Below are positions 27,901 to 37,103 of a stretch of 64,000 nucleotides of DNA, piece after piece; the first letter of the stretch is position 1, and every line of letters starts with the position of its first letter. The position numbers and the translations under genes were made by a program. Source of the stretch: Trichormus variabilis 0441 (lineage in GTDB: Bacteria; Cyanobacteriota; Cyanobacteriia; Cyanobacteriales; Nostocaceae); NCBI RefSeq assembly GCF_009856605.1, contig NZ_CP047242.1, positions 3,850,001-3,914,000 of the forward strand. Reading direction: 5' to 3'. A model generated the notes under the pieces. That model worked only from the letters and a program-made list of their open reading frames with translations, was not told the origin of the DNA and ran no database searches.

Positions 27901-29640
27901 CTCTCTAATGGCTAGGGCTGAATTAAGATCATGAGATAACTTATAGCCTCTAACTTCTTCAACAGCTTGTGCTAAGTTTTGTCCTAATGTTCCTACCCAA
28001 TCTGTATACACTCGTAACAATAGAGGTAAAGCATCACGTTCAGCAATCGGCTTTTCTTGCAAAGCGGGTATTAAACCAGCTTGTAAAATAGAACTTTTAC
28101 CCACACCTGATTGACCATGAATGACAGTCAATTTATGTTCAGTGCTACTAATCCTTTCTCGCAAACGTTGAACATCCTTTTCTCGACCAGAAGCAACTAT
28201 TTCTTGAGCAATTGTTCCCTTTCTGTATACTTGTAATTGGGCAGGATTAATCGCCTGAAGCTGGGGATTAAGATAAGATGCACCAACAAAAGCACGAAAA
28301 CCATACTGTTGTTCAATTTGTAGTTGCTCTTGTTTAATTTGAAAAGCTGCTAAATATTGACTTTGCTCAAAGTAGACGTTACTTAACATCTCTAAAATAT
28401 TAATATAAAGTCTGGGATTATAGTAAGCACAAGTTTCATTTTTAGCTGCCAATAAATTACTAATAGCATCAGTATTCTCATTTAACTCTTTTTGAGAACG
28501 GGCTAAAATAAATAGATATAAACTCCGTTCAGGGACTTTTTGATTTGATATATTCTTCAGTCTTTGTAATGCTTTTTGAGCAAGTTTTTTAGCTTCATAC
28601 CATTGAAAACTTTCTAAAGAAACTTCAGCTAAAAATCCATAAGATTGGGCTATTTTTAGCGATTGTCCATAATTTTTATGTAGTTTCAATGATTTATGTG
28701 CTAGGTTATATAAATCTGGCCAAGCATTTAAGTTTCTTAATACCTCTCCTAACGTATTAATATACTTAGCGATTAAATTATCAAAGTGTCCTTTTTCTAA
28801 AATTGCAATACATCGCTGAAGATATTTCCTAGCTTTTTGGTAACAGTCCTGATTATCTATCTGATTCTTCTGCGCCTGTCTCACATAAGTCAAACCAATA
28901 TTAAATAGTAATATTCCTTGCCGTTTCAAATTATGATTTTTTTGCCAAAAATCCAAACTATCTTGATAATGAGCCAAAGCAGAGTCTGTATTATCGTATA
29001 AATAATCATGTAAACCCCGGACAAACTCCAAGTTAGCTTGGATTACTTGATTTAATTCTCTACCTCGGTTTTGTAAATCTTGAATTCCTCGATTCAATTC
29101 CCAACAAATTTGTGGATTGGGAATTAAATCACCTATAAAAACTTCGTCAGTTTTTTTCTGAATAAAACTAATTAATTCATTAGTACTACTTTCAAATGCA
29201 ATAATAGTTGCCCAATTTTCTAAATCGGTAGCTAATCTAATAAACTTTTGGAGAACTTGGTCATTAACCCAGATAAGTATGGGGAAGGGAAAGTTTTTCC
29301 TAAACTCTTCTCTGACTCGGTTAGCCGCAGTCAGCACAGTATCAATGTCTTTAGCTGACTCTAAGCCAAAGACAATCAATGCGGGTGGTTGTTCATCGCC
29401 TAATTGTTCATTTATGTTGGTGTACAGTGTTTTTACTGTTTCTGGTAAAGTGATTTCATGTATTTTGATTGGAGAAATTTGGTGTAGTTGTTGGGTAATG
29501 CGTTTACGCAAAGCCGCGTAATTACAACGCAATAATATTAAAGAAAATTCTCCCTGGGAAAAAGTAATTGCCCTGACCAAAGTTTGTAACGACTGCTCAT
29601 TCTCAGGGGTTAAGTTATGGGAATTAGGTAGATTATTCAT
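24982..29640 (-). CDS. STAND-type NTPase with TPR region and 14 WD40 repeats
   Basis: A 1552-residue cytoplasmic signalling protein. Residues about 1-180 form an unnamed domain (LILLRCNYAALRKRI, then FPFPILIWVNDQVLQKFIRL). TPR-like helices follow to about 450, then a P-loop NTPase with HGQSGVGKSS near 510 and LIFDQFEE as Walker B, and a coiled coil around 840-890. WD40 repeats begin near residue 950. I count 14 of 41 residues, each starting GH and ending RLW, enough for two seven-bladed propellers. STAND proteins oligomerise as switches when the sensor binds ligand; the ligand is unknown. The next gene upstream, 20 bases away on the same strand, is a second P-loop ATPase. Confidence 0.95.
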   Translation of the reverse strand: MNNLPNSHNLTPENEQSLQTLVRAITFSQGEFSLILLRCNYAALRKRITQQLHQISPIKIHEITLPETVKTLYTNINEQLGDEQPPALIVFGLESAKDIDTVLTAANRVREEFRKNFPFPILIWVNDQVLQKFIRLATDLENWATIIAFESSTNELISFIQKKTDEVFIGDLIPNPQICWELNRGIQDLQNRGRELNQVIQANLEFVRGLHDYLYDNTDSALAHYQDSLDFWQKNHNLKRQGILLFNIGLTYVRQAQKNQIDNQDCYQKARKYLQRCIAILEKGHFDNLIAKYINTLGEVLRNLNAWPDLYNLAHKSLKLHKNYGQSLKIAQSYGFLAEVSLESFQWYEAKKLAQKALQRLKNISNQKVPERSLYLFILARSQKELNENTDAISNLLAAKNETCAYYNPRLYINILEMLSNVYFEQSQYLAAFQIKQEQLQIEQQYGFRAFVGASYLNPQLQAINPAQLQVYRKGTIAQEIVASGREKDVQRLRERISSTEHKLTVIHGQSGVGKSSILQAGLIPALQEKPIAERDALPLLLRVYTDWVGTLGQNLAQAVEEVRGYKLSHDLNSALAIREQLQKNSERHLLTVLIFDQFEEFFFVYTDKASRKAFYEFLRFCLDIPFVKIVLSLREDYLHYLLELERLFNLGSINNNILDKNIRYYLGNFTPADAKAIIQNLTEKTHFYLEPKLIDKLVEDLSCQFGEVRPIELQIVGAQMQTEKINTLAKYCQFGTKEKLVERFLETVIRNCGSENEQMARLVLYLLTDENGTRPLKTRTDLASDLKPEVKTLDLILEIFVKSGLVLLLPEVPADRYQLVHDYLVPFIRQQQGNELLAELEQEREQRKQIEQELERVETILTQVNAELEKQQIVLREVQAGTTLEQEGVSALRQFDFAQLDSLMSAMRSGKALQALVKDGRSLAKYPATSPLLALQTILDNIQERNQFQGHQGWVRSVSFSPDGEYILTASDDCTARLWNLQGKQLISLQGHEDTIWSANFSPDGKYMATASSDRTARLWNFRGQQLAKIQGHQGYVRSVSFSSDGKYIATSSDDRTARLWNFSGQQLAQFSGHQGTVWCVSFSPDGKHIATAADDRIVRLWNLKGKLLVRFPGHQDCVWDVSFSPDGQYVATASSDGTARLWNLAGEQISRFRGHQDVVWSVRFSPNGKYIATASSDRTARVWNLNGQQLEQFPGHQDYVRSVSFSPDGKYIATASSDRTVRLWYLNKQQFPPFRGHQSTVRSIDFSPDGQQVVTASDDRTVRLWSIQGEELLQFLGHRGKVWSVSFSPDGKYIATTSSDRTVRLWDVTGQMLQQFPGHQGTVWSVNFSPDGQHIATASSDLTARLWSLDGQELMRFKGHDKWVRYVSFSCNGEHLATAADDCTARLWNLQGQQVGQFLGHQSTVWSVNFSPDCQYLVTASEDHTAKLWTLDGQILTEFRGHQAPLKSAVFSHNGQYIATSSDDRTVRLWNLNGQQIAQFKGHKGAVRSISISPDDQYIATASDDRTVRLWPIENLDQLLRRGCNWLQDYLENNTHVTESDRRLCEILKY
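25078..26795 (-). repeat. Fourteen tandem 123-bp WD40-coding repeats
   Basis: Inside the STAND gene, 14 head-to-tail units of 123 bases encode blades with the near-constant core FSPDGKYIATASSDRTVRLW. Identity between units is high at DNA level too, so the array can expand, shrink and exchange blades by recombination. Variation concentrates in the residues after GH and in the turn before the next unit. Confidence 0.9.
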
Positions 29641-29660
29641 CTTATGAACAAGACAACATC

Positions 29661-30965
29661 TTATAATTTAAAGTCTTTGGCTTCTGCCAAAATCGGATTA
29701 ATATCAAACCAAGAACCGTCCTCATCCCGGTATTCAAATACAAACATACTGGGAAGCAAAAGTTCATATTTTTCATGACCCCTCAGGCTTTTATCTTGCG
29801 CTACTTGGTAAAGAACTTCCCATTCATCAGGGGTAATAGCTAAAGAAAGTTCATTACAGCGTTGTTTAATTACCCTGTCTAAACATTCCCGTGAAATGGG
29901 CGGGTCTTCTTGTTGAAGACAGCGAAATAATATCATCAGCAGATTACGCAAATGACCACCACTAACTAAGCACAGTCTATCTAAGGTTTCAGGGCTGTCA
30001 AAAACCTCTGTAATTAACGTTTGGTTTTGTTCCCAACTTACCCCAGGAAACGCCCTGGCCATGACCATCTGTTGCAGCAGGTTAATTCCCTGGGCAAATT
30101 TAGTACCGTTCTGAAGTTTTACAGGTACCATTGGCAGAACTTTGGGGTCAATACCAAAGCGATTTGTTAATCTACCTAAAGCATTGGAGAATATTAAAAC
30201 TAAGGGAATTGTATAAACAACATGGCAGCTTAGTTGGTTTAACTGTTCGCCGCGTTCTACAAATAAATATTCAGGCTGGATTTGACCTGTAGGCTTCAAT
30301 GAATTATCAATACGGTCAAGATTGTCAATAATGACGACTAATCCTTTTTTACCTTGCAACTTCAGTTTAGCGATCGCTGGTTGCAGTAGTTCTTTATTGA
30401 TAGACTCTAAAATGCCATTGGTGCGTGGTTCTAGATATTGCCGTAATTGCGATCGCAGTTTTGGACTATCTTTAGTTTTAGCGGTAATTTTGCCAATACC
30501 TACAGATAACTCCGCTTCTACGCCAATATCTAGCGGTGTTTGCAAAAAACCGACGATTTCTGTAAACAAATTTTGGAAGTATCCAGGTTTGAGGTTAATC
30601 TTGATTGCCTCTAGACTTTGACTCACCTCACGGGCTATAGCTAATAAAATATCTGTCACGTCTACATCAGCCATATCCAGGCTTTGGCTAGACTCAAAAT
30701 ACACCACATGAAATCCTTGCTGTTCTAACTCTGATTTCAGGCGGAGTAATTCCGTTGATTTCCCACAACCAATATGACCAGTAAACAACTGACAAGTAGG
30801 TTCATCTGGGGAAAGTCTGGTGATAGTTCGCCCTAATTCGTCAATAATCTTGCTACCCCGCACTTTAGAGAAATCAATGTAATATTGTCTATCCTCCGGT
30901 TTGCTGACAGCCAAAGTTTTGCTAGGGTTGCACGCCTGAAAAAACCTGATTAAATCTAACTTCAT
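29661..30965 (-). CDS. P-loop ATPase, partner of the STAND/WD40 protein
   Basis: A 434-residue AAA/STAND-related ATPase. Walker A is GHIGCGKSTELLR (about residues 62-74) and Walker B is VVIIDNLDRID (about 215-225). A C-terminal helical region with SGGHLRNLLMILFRCL (about 338-353) resembles the lid or winged-helix part of such ATPases. It has no sensor repeats or nuclease domain. Only 20 bases separate its stop from the STAND gene start, so the two are almost certainly co-transcribed and probably work together. No defined function is known to me. Confidence 0.85.
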   Translation of the reverse strand: MKLDLIRFFQACNPSKTLAVSKPEDRQYYIDFSKVRGSKIIDELGRTITRLSPDEPTCQLFTGHIGCGKSTELLRLKSELEQQGFHVVYFESSQSLDMADVDVTDILLAIAREVSQSLEAIKINLKPGYFQNLFTEIVGFLQTPLDIGVEAELSVGIGKITAKTKDSPKLRSQLRQYLEPRTNGILESINKELLQPAIAKLKLQGKKGLVVIIDNLDRIDNSLKPTGQIQPEYLFVERGEQLNQLSCHVVYTIPLVLIFSNALGRLTNRFGIDPKVLPMVPVKLQNGTKFAQGINLLQQMVMARAFPGVSWEQNQTLITEVFDSPETLDRLCLVSGGHLRNLLMILFRCLQQEDPPISRECLDRVIKQRCNELSLAITPDEWEVLYQVAQDKSLRGHEKYELLLPSMFVFEYRDEDGSWFDINPILAEAKDFKL

Positions 30966-31104
30966 GAGAAAACACCCGAAATCAGCCTGGTAATAGCCCT
31001 ATATTTCAGGATTATAGCGATATCATTACTAATAATTAGAAATTGCTAATAAAAGGTTATTTTCTACTAGTTTAATTTTATTTTTGCAGGGAATAATCCA
31101 GCAA

Positions 31105-31725
31105 TTACATCCAACCTCGCAGCTTTTTATGCACCTGCGCCAAGTACCACATATAGTCATCAAGTTTATATTTATCAGCAGCCTTAACTATATATTCTTG
31201 AGCTAAAGGTAAATTATTTTCCGCCTCGTAATATAGTCCCAAATAAAGATGACTGTAAAACTTACCCTTATTACCTTCTGTTTGTCCAATGTTGAATACA
31301 TTATCTGGCGTACAATGTCCGGCAAACAAATCATAGACAGAACGCATAATTAGTCTGGGGTCATTTTTCACCGTTAATAAGTTATTTCTTGCCTCTGTTA
31401 CCCCGACTAAACGCGCCATGCACAGATATCGCCAAACAGTTTCTTCCACGTCTTGGGAATTGACTGTTAAATCTATTTCAAACTGTTGAGCGCCTTCAGC
31501 AAATCTATCTGCATAATAATAAGATAACCCTCGTTGCCAAAGGTATGGCTTAATTCGATTATCTAGTTTTTCTGCTGTGTCAAAATCATCAATTGATTCC
31601 TCAATTTTCGCTAACTGAAATTGCACCATACCCCGACGGATATAAGCATTAGGATTGTTAGGTTGTTTACTAATAACTTCGTTCCATTGCTGGAGTTGAT
31701 TTTCTAAAGAATTGGCAAATAACAT
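31105..31725 (-). CDS. TPR-repeat protein
   Basis: A 206-residue protein with at least two clear tetratricopeptide repeats near the start (NPNAYIRRGMVQFQLAKIEE and the next 34 residues, IKPYLWQRGLSYYYADRFAE) and further helical repeats to the end, such as AENNLPLAQEYIVKAADKY. Soluble, with no signal peptide. It lies 139 bases upstream of the ATPase gene on the same strand and may be the first gene of the same unit, though the AT-rich gap could hold another promoter. Likely a protein-binding scaffold. Confidence 0.85.
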   Translation of the reverse strand: MLFANSLENQLQQWNEVISKQPNNPNAYIRRGMVQFQLAKIEESIDDFDTAEKLDNRIKPYLWQRGLSYYYADRFAEGAQQFEIDLTVNSQDVEETVWRYLCMARLVGVTEARNNLLTVKNDPRLIMRSVYDLFAGHCTPDNVFNIGQTEGNKGKFYSHLYLGLYYEAENNLPLAQEYIVKAADKYKLDDYMWYLAQVHKKLRGWM

Positions 31726-31910
31726 GATTTATATACGGTAATTTTAACTATCAACAACTGCAAGTGTAATAATTTATGTTTAATTCTACTTTCAGGTAAT
31801 CCTGCTGAGTTGAGTGGGATAGTAAATTATTCACGCACAGATACAGAGAGGGGGGGAAAGACAGCTTGTTATGTCATACTGGGTTCTTGGTGTTCAATTT
31901 ATATTGATCT

Positions 31911-32387
31911 ATGTCTGGTTTGAAAGAATATCCTGGGGAACAACACATAATTATTCGCCACAGTCAACGCTTAATTAAAAGTTTTCAGCATTGGACAGGA
32001 AATTTATTACTAGATGTGCATGGGTCACCTGATGAAACAGCGTTGGCATTATTTGAAGCACCATTTGTCTTAGTTTCTCATGGTACGGAACCAGACCCGA
32101 TTTTTAACTACGGTAATCGCAAAGCTTTAGAACTATGGGAACTGTCTTGGGATGAATTTACGAAAATGCCTTCGCGCAAGAGTGCTGAGGAGATGGTACA
32201 ACAAGAACGCGATCGCCTGTTAGCAGAAGCAGCAACTCAAGGTTTTAGTTACTACTCTGGTGTACGCATTACCAGCACTGGCAAACGCTTTTATATGCAA
32301 GACGGTATCATCTGGAATCTGCTGGATGAACAACACCAGTATTGTGGTCAAGCAGCTGTTTCCTATAATTGTCAATTTATTACATAA
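31911..32387 (+). CDS. MEKHLA-domain (PAS-like) protein
   Basis: A 158-residue protein consisting almost entirely of a MEKHLA domain, a PAS-related ligand-sensing fold also found at the C-terminus of plant HD-ZIP III factors. Typical stretches are APFVLVSHGTEPDPIFNYGN (about 50-69), ALELWELSWDEF and MPSRKSAEEM, then GVRITSTGKRFYMQDGIIWNL. It has no output domain, so it must act through a partner. The ligand is unknown. It is divergent from the TPR gene, with 185 bases between the starts. Confidence 0.9.
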   Translation: MSGLKEYPGEQHIIIRHSQRLIKSFQHWTGNLLLDVHGSPDETALALFEAPFVLVSHGTEPDPIFNYGNRKALELWELSWDEFTKMPSRKSAEEMVQQERDRLLAEAATQGFSYYSGVRITSTGKRFYMQDGIIWNLLDEQHQYCGQAAVSYNCQFIT

Positions 32388-32428
32388 CCATGATTTGATT
32401 GCTAACGGTTAACTACCAACAGTGAAGA

Positions 32429-32448
32429 AGACGCGATGAATCGCGTCT
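32429..32448. repeat. Small dispersed hairpin repeat
   Basis: AGACGCGA (32429-32436) and TCGCGTCT (32441-32448) form a perfect eight-base stem with a TGAA loop, followed by CTAC. This form recurs in Nostoc genomes as an intergenic repeat. It lies about 40 bases after the MEKHLA gene but has no T run. Confidence 0.6.
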
Positions 32449-32612
32449 CTACAGATGGTTTATTTGTCTCATTCTTTTTTCCGATTGGTATTAGATGGGC
32501 GATATTTTAAATCTTGATACCGTTTAACTCATATTCATCCACTGGCTAGAAGAAACTACTAGCAAAATTTACTACTCTGAGTCTAGAGACTGAAAAATCA
32601 GGAAAAACGCCA

Positions 32613-33332
32613 GTGGTTCCCATTAGAGATAATAATCCTGTAACAATTACGCCTTATGTGACTTATGGGCTAATTGCTGCCAATGTCCTCGCTTTTTTGT
32701 ATGAAGCTAGCCTTCCTCCCCAAGCATTAGATGGGTTTTTGCATTTGGCTGCTGTTGTTCCGCGAGAACTGAGTTTAAGTTTTGCTGGTGTTTCTGTGCA
32801 TCAACCAGTACCAGAGTGGGCAACTTTGATTACTTCCCAATTTCTGCACGGTGGCTTTCTGCACCTAGCTGGGAATATGTTGTTCCTATGGATTTTTGGT
32901 AACAATGTAGAAGAAAAACTTGGTCATGCCAGATATTTGCTGTTTTATCTGGCTTGTGGCGTTTTAGCGTCTTTAACCCAATGGTACTTCTCTCAAGATT
33001 CTAGCATTCCTTCTTTGGGTGCTAGTGGGGCGATCGCTGGTGTGATGGGTGCATACATCCTGCGTTTTCCCAATGCCGAAATTCTCGGTGTAGTCCCTTT
33101 AGGTTTCTTCTTCCCAACTTTCCGTGTTCCTGCATACTTCTTTTTAGGTTTTTGGTTCCTGCAACAATCTTTTTACGGACTTGCTGGTTTACAAACGCGC
33201 ACTAACATCGGGATGGAAAGTGGTGGTATTGCCTACTGGGCCCATGCTGGTGGCTTTATTTTCGGCGCACTCCTGGGGCCCTTGTTGGGTTTATTCAGCG
33301 ATAAAGCCAAGGAAGAATCTTGGTATAGTTAA
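32613..33332 (+). CDS. Rhomboid-family intramembrane serine protease
   Basis: Cleaves transmembrane substrates within the membrane. The 239-residue protein has about six helices. The N-terminal loop carries HGGFLHLAGNMLFLWIFGNNVE (about 89-110); the nucleophile motif GASGAIAGVMGAY (serine near 139) and the late WAHAGGFIFGALLG (histidine near 211) complete the Ser-His dyad. The start is a GTG with AGGAAAAACGCCA before it. It ends 20 bases from the convergent CHASE2-kinase gene. Substrates are unknown. Confidence 0.94.
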   Translation: MVPIRDNNPVTITPYVTYGLIAANVLAFLYEASLPPQALDGFLHLAAVVPRELSLSFAGVSVHQPVPEWATLITSQFLHGGFLHLAGNMLFLWIFGNNVEEKLGHARYLLFYLACGVLASLTQWYFSQDSSIPSLGASGAIAGVMGAYILRFPNAEILGVVPLGFFFPTFRVPAYFFLGFWFLQQSFYGLAGLQTRTNIGMESGGIAYWAHAGGFIFGALLGPLLGLFSDKAKEESWYS

Positions 33333-33352
33333 ATCCCCAATCCCCAATTAAT

Positions 33353-35686
33353 TCAAGGCCAATGTGCGGTCGGAAAATCTGACTCATCTATGGATATGAT
33401 TGTGTTCATTGATGAGTCATTTTGCTGTCCGAAGTTTTTATCTGGGGTATTGGCTAATTTATTAAGTGCTGCTAAAACTGCTGATGCAGACTGATAACGC
33501 TGTTTAAAATCTTCCCGCACCATTTTGCTCAAAATTTGTGCAAAGCCCTGGCTAACGAGTGCCTTATCTCTCCATTTTATTTCTTCATTCTCATCTCTGG
33601 GAAGATCGTGGGGGGCGATACCTGTTAAGGCTTTAATACCAATCATGCCGACTGCATAGATATCGCTATTGTATTGAGGACGGCCGAAACATTGTTCACT
33701 GGGTGCATAACCTTTAGTACCAATACCAATAGTAAAGGGGAGTGGCTCTTGATTGTTTGCTTGGGGTAAGGAAATTTCTTTGACTGCACCAAAGTCAATT
33801 AAGACTAATTTGTGGTCTGAGTGTCTGCGAATAATATTGCTGGGTTTAATATCTCGATGAATTACACCATTTTCATGAACGAATACTAATATTTCCAGTA
33901 TTTCCCTAATAATTGCCACCGTCTCTGCTTCACTAATACTTTTACCTGATGGCAATTCCTGGTTGAGAGGATGACCAATAATATATTCTTGAACTAAATA
34001 AAATTCTGCTTCTTGTTCAAAATAAGCCAAAAGTTGGGGTATTTGCTGATATGAACCCAATTTTTCTAAACTTTGTGCTTCTAGATTAAACAAGCGCCTA
34101 GCTAGTTGCAATCCTTTTGCCTGGGTGTTGACTGGTTTCAGTTGCTTAACTACACATTGGGGATTACCTGGACGCTGGGTATCTTCAGCAATATATGTTT
34201 CACTAAATCCACCGTAACCAAGTACCTTGAGAATTTTGTAACGTCCACTGAGGATTTTTCCCGATACGGCTACATTTCTTTGTTGTAATAAGTCTTGTAG
34301 TTCTTGTTGTTGGCTAATAATTTCCTGAACAACAGGAGAAGTTTTATATTTCTGAAAAATATCGACTATTTGGCGAGTCCGGATTTTTTCTTTAGCTACT
34401 TCTGTTCCGAGATAAGATATGCCACAAAAGGCGATCGCCAACATTGGTATAGCTGTAGGAAATAGTAACTGTGCATAAACAAAGCTGATATAGCTAATAC
34501 TACCCCAACCACTGGCGACAGCCAAACTTAAAATAAATCGCTGAAGTCCGCTTTTGCTTCTGGTAATGATGAAAGATGTACCACCAACTAATACCAACAC
34601 AAACAAAGCTTGCAGAGATTGACTTGGAATCCCTTGGGCGATCGCTTTACCTTCCATCAATGTGGCGATCGCATTGGCGTGAATTTCTACTCCTGACATC
34701 TTTTCAGAAGATAACCAAGCGCTACTAACCGCTACAGCGTGATAATCATTTGCTAACTGGGCAGTTGCACCAATAATCACGATTTTGTTTTGAAATACTT
34801 GCCCTTGCTGTAAATAAGTATTCCAGTTTTGCGGGTCGAGGACGTGCCAAAAGGGAATCGTGGCAAATGTACCAGCCGGTCCCCAAAAATAAATGCGTTC
34901 TCCTGGTGAACGAGGATACTTTACCTTTGCTGTTGCCAACACTGCTTGGTCAAAGGATGGAATTTTATCCGTGAGGGCATCAACTTCGCCTAATATCTTT
35001 GTCAATTCACTACCTAAGCGATGTATTTTGCCATCCACCTCTACAGGAAAATTTACTGTACCTATTGATGCCTCATCGTTACGAAACTTTTCATAGGGCA
35101 ACCTCAATTGAGTAAAGAATCCCTGGTGGGACTGAGAAGTTTCGTATTGTGCCGCTAATGTCACCTTGCCGCTATATTTCTGTAATACTGCTTGCAGTTG
35201 GCGATCGTCCTCATTTCCGTAGCTTCCAGGTAGATCAAAAACCACATCCAACGCAACAGATTTAGCTCCAGCCTGCATCAATTTTTCCACTACCTGAGCA
35301 TAGGCAACACGCTTAAAAGGAAACTTACTCAGTGGTTCTAGGTAGGCATATTTCTGTGGATATGTTCTATAGTATTGTTCGGGTACTGATATTGACTGAT
35401 CGTCAATTGCTAAGATCACTATGTCCTCTGGCGGGATAAGTGGTCCTCTGATTTGAAAAAATGCAGATATTGCTTGATTTTCCAGCAACTGCACTAAACT
35501 TAAGCCAGAAGTTGTCAACAAAGCTGCACCCATTGTTAAAGCAACAGTGAGTATGTTTCCTAAACGTACCAGACGCTGAGACTGGCGTGCTGCTGCTGTT
35601 AAAGTGGCTTTGGTTGTTTTATTTGACGCTATATTGGCAGTAGACCCATTTTTTTTGTTGACTTTTTCTGTAGGTTCTTCTGCCAT
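33353..35686 (-). CDS. CHASE2-sensor Ser/Thr protein kinase
   Basis: A 777-residue transmembrane kinase. One helix (about 43-63) precedes an extracytoplasmic CHASE2 sensor (about 70-350; DIVILAIDDQSI, AQVVEKLMQAGAKSVALDVVF, VEIHANAIATLM). Three more helices follow (about 355-430), then a cytoplasmic Hanks kinase (about 480-745) with GYGGFSETYIAED, VVKQLK, HRDIKPSN and DFGAVKE. All catalytic residues are kept. The CHASE2 ligand is unknown. The kinase part is closely similar to the kinase at 1777-3708 (GNPxCVVKxLKP, HRDIKPxNIIRR), indicating a shared paralogous family. Confidence 0.95.
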   Translation of the reverse strand: MAEEPTEKVNKKNGSTANIASNKTTKATLTAAARQSQRLVRLGNILTVALTMGAALLTTSGLSLVQLLENQAISAFFQIRGPLIPPEDIVILAIDDQSISVPEQYYRTYPQKYAYLEPLSKFPFKRVAYAQVVEKLMQAGAKSVALDVVFDLPGSYGNEDDRQLQAVLQKYSGKVTLAAQYETSQSHQGFFTQLRLPYEKFRNDEASIGTVNFPVEVDGKIHRLGSELTKILGEVDALTDKIPSFDQAVLATAKVKYPRSPGERIYFWGPAGTFATIPFWHVLDPQNWNTYLQQGQVFQNKIVIIGATAQLANDYHAVAVSSAWLSSEKMSGVEIHANAIATLMEGKAIAQGIPSQSLQALFVLVLVGGTSFIITRSKSGLQRFILSLAVASGWGSISYISFVYAQLLFPTAIPMLAIAFCGISYLGTEVAKEKIRTRQIVDIFQKYKTSPVVQEIISQQQELQDLLQQRNVAVSGKILSGRYKILKVLGYGGFSETYIAEDTQRPGNPQCVVKQLKPVNTQAKGLQLARRLFNLEAQSLEKLGSYQQIPQLLAYFEQEAEFYLVQEYIIGHPLNQELPSGKSISEAETVAIIREILEILVFVHENGVIHRDIKPSNIIRRHSDHKLVLIDFGAVKEISLPQANNQEPLPFTIGIGTKGYAPSEQCFGRPQYNSDIYAVGMIGIKALTGIAPHDLPRDENEEIKWRDKALVSQGFAQILSKMVREDFKQRYQSASAVLAALNKLANTPDKNFGQQNDSSMNTIISIDESDFPTAHWP

Positions 35687-36491
35687 ATCGTGTTAATAAT
35701 TGGTTTAAGTACAATTTTTTTATTTATTTAGTTTCATTTATACTACAACCACATTGAAATCAGAACTTAAATGATAATCTTATACATTTGTAATATAAAT
35801 TTTATTCTGCGCCAAACTTGTGTTAAACAATCTCCACTCAGTCAAGATGATAGGGACTAGAGATTAAAGGTTAAACACTAGAAAACACAGATTTTTCTCC
35901 TTTAGTTGTGTGTAAAGTCTGAATAATAGGGAATAAGTGAAAGGACATAGGGTGGAGATCAAAGATTTTTTCATGCTGAGTCAGAGGATTTTTCCGGAAA
36001 TGGCTGACTGGAAAAAATACTGTTAACCTAGCCTCTGTTGAGTAAACAATATTAGACCCTAGCTTCTCACCCCTAATTCTTGGCCTCTTACCTGCTACGT
36101 ATACCGCTTATACAGAATTGGTATTTTTCACTCAGCTTTATTGTTAATTGCACAATCGATATATGGTACTTCCCCAATCTCCTATCTTCAGACCTATGCC
36201 TTACCTCTTTAGAAGTAAACTTGATAGATGGATAGCAAACAATCCTGTTACTGTGCCGATTTTATTGGTAGATTTTGATTACAGGGTGTTTCTCATAGTG
36301 TTGGGAGTTAAAATGTTCAACAACCAGCAGATGAATTCCTATATTGTTCCTAATTTTAGACATTGAAAGAGGTAAGATAAAATCTATACATGAAAAGTTT
36401 CGCTAGAGCTATTAGTCAATTTATCAAATGAGAATTGCTATAATCTATTGTCCATTCTAAATTCTTTACTATATATTAGGTGTATTTTTCT
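35687..36491. other. Long intergenic region, about 800 bp
   Basis: AT-rich DNA between the divergent CHASE2-kinase and NYN genes. A 72-codon frame at 36148-36366 has no recognisable motif or ribosome site. I see no repeat family, tRNA or convincing structured RNA. TTAGGTG at about 36476-36482 is the ribosome site used to choose the NYN start. Confidence 0.4.
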
Positions 36492-37013
36492 ATGGGTTCC
36501 CCAATGAATCGTCTGTCTATTTTTGTAGACGGAAACAATATGTTCTATGCTCAACAAAAAAATGGGTGGTTTTTTGATCCAAGACGGGTTTTAGAATACT
36601 TCAAAAACGAGCAATCAGAAACAACATTAATTAACGCATTTTGGTACACTGGGTTAAAAGACCCCCAAGATCAACGAGGTTTTCGAGATGCTCTCATTAG
36701 TTTAGGGTATACAGTTAGGACTAAAATACTCAAAGAATATTATGATGATTCGTCCGGTCGTTACTCACAAAAAGCTAATTTAGACATTGAAATTGTCGTT
36801 GATATGTTTAATACGGTAGACCAGTACGACCGAGTAGTTCTATTTAGTGGTGATGGTGATTTTGAAAGAGCAATTGAATTATTACGTTCAAAAAATACAC
36901 ACATCACAGTAGTATCGACAGAAGGAATGATAGCTAGGGAATTACGTAATGCTACGGATAGATATATAGACTTAAATGATATTAGAGACCGTATAGAAAA
37001 AGCAGAAGGTTAA
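36492..37013 (+). CDS. NYN-domain (LabA/DUF88) protein
   Basis: PIN-like nuclease-fold protein of about 173 residues, of the family that includes Synechococcus LabA, a circadian output regulator. The acidic active-site residues sit in IFVDGNNMFY, the KANLDIEIVVDM stretch and LFSGDGDFERA. The frame opens with a GTG at 36480, but that codon overlaps the ribosome site TTAGGTG, so I start at ATG 36492; ATG 36504 is also possible. It lies 90 bases upstream of leuA on the same strand, so co-transcription is possible. RNase activity is inferred from fold only. Confidence 0.88.
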   Translation: MGSPMNRLSIFVDGNNMFYAQQKNGWFFDPRRVLEYFKNEQSETTLINAFWYTGLKDPQDQRGFRDALISLGYTVRTKILKEYYDDSSGRYSQKANLDIEIVVDMFNTVDQYDRVVLFSGDGDFERAIELLRSKNTHITVVSTEGMIARELRNATDRYIDLNDIRDRIEKAEG

Positions 37014-37103
37014 TATCCTTAGCAATTATTTACAAAATTAAAACTACAAAAACTTAGGTTCTAGATATTTTAAGCAAAACGTACAACTAAACAAATAGCC
37101 AAA

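Noticed and set aside
31911..32387. MEKHLA protein as part of the STAND operon
   Set aside because: It is on the opposite strand with its own upstream region.
36148..36366. 72-codon frame in the gap before the NYN gene
   Set aside because: No ribosome site and no recognisable sequence; AT-rich DNA gives such frames by chance.
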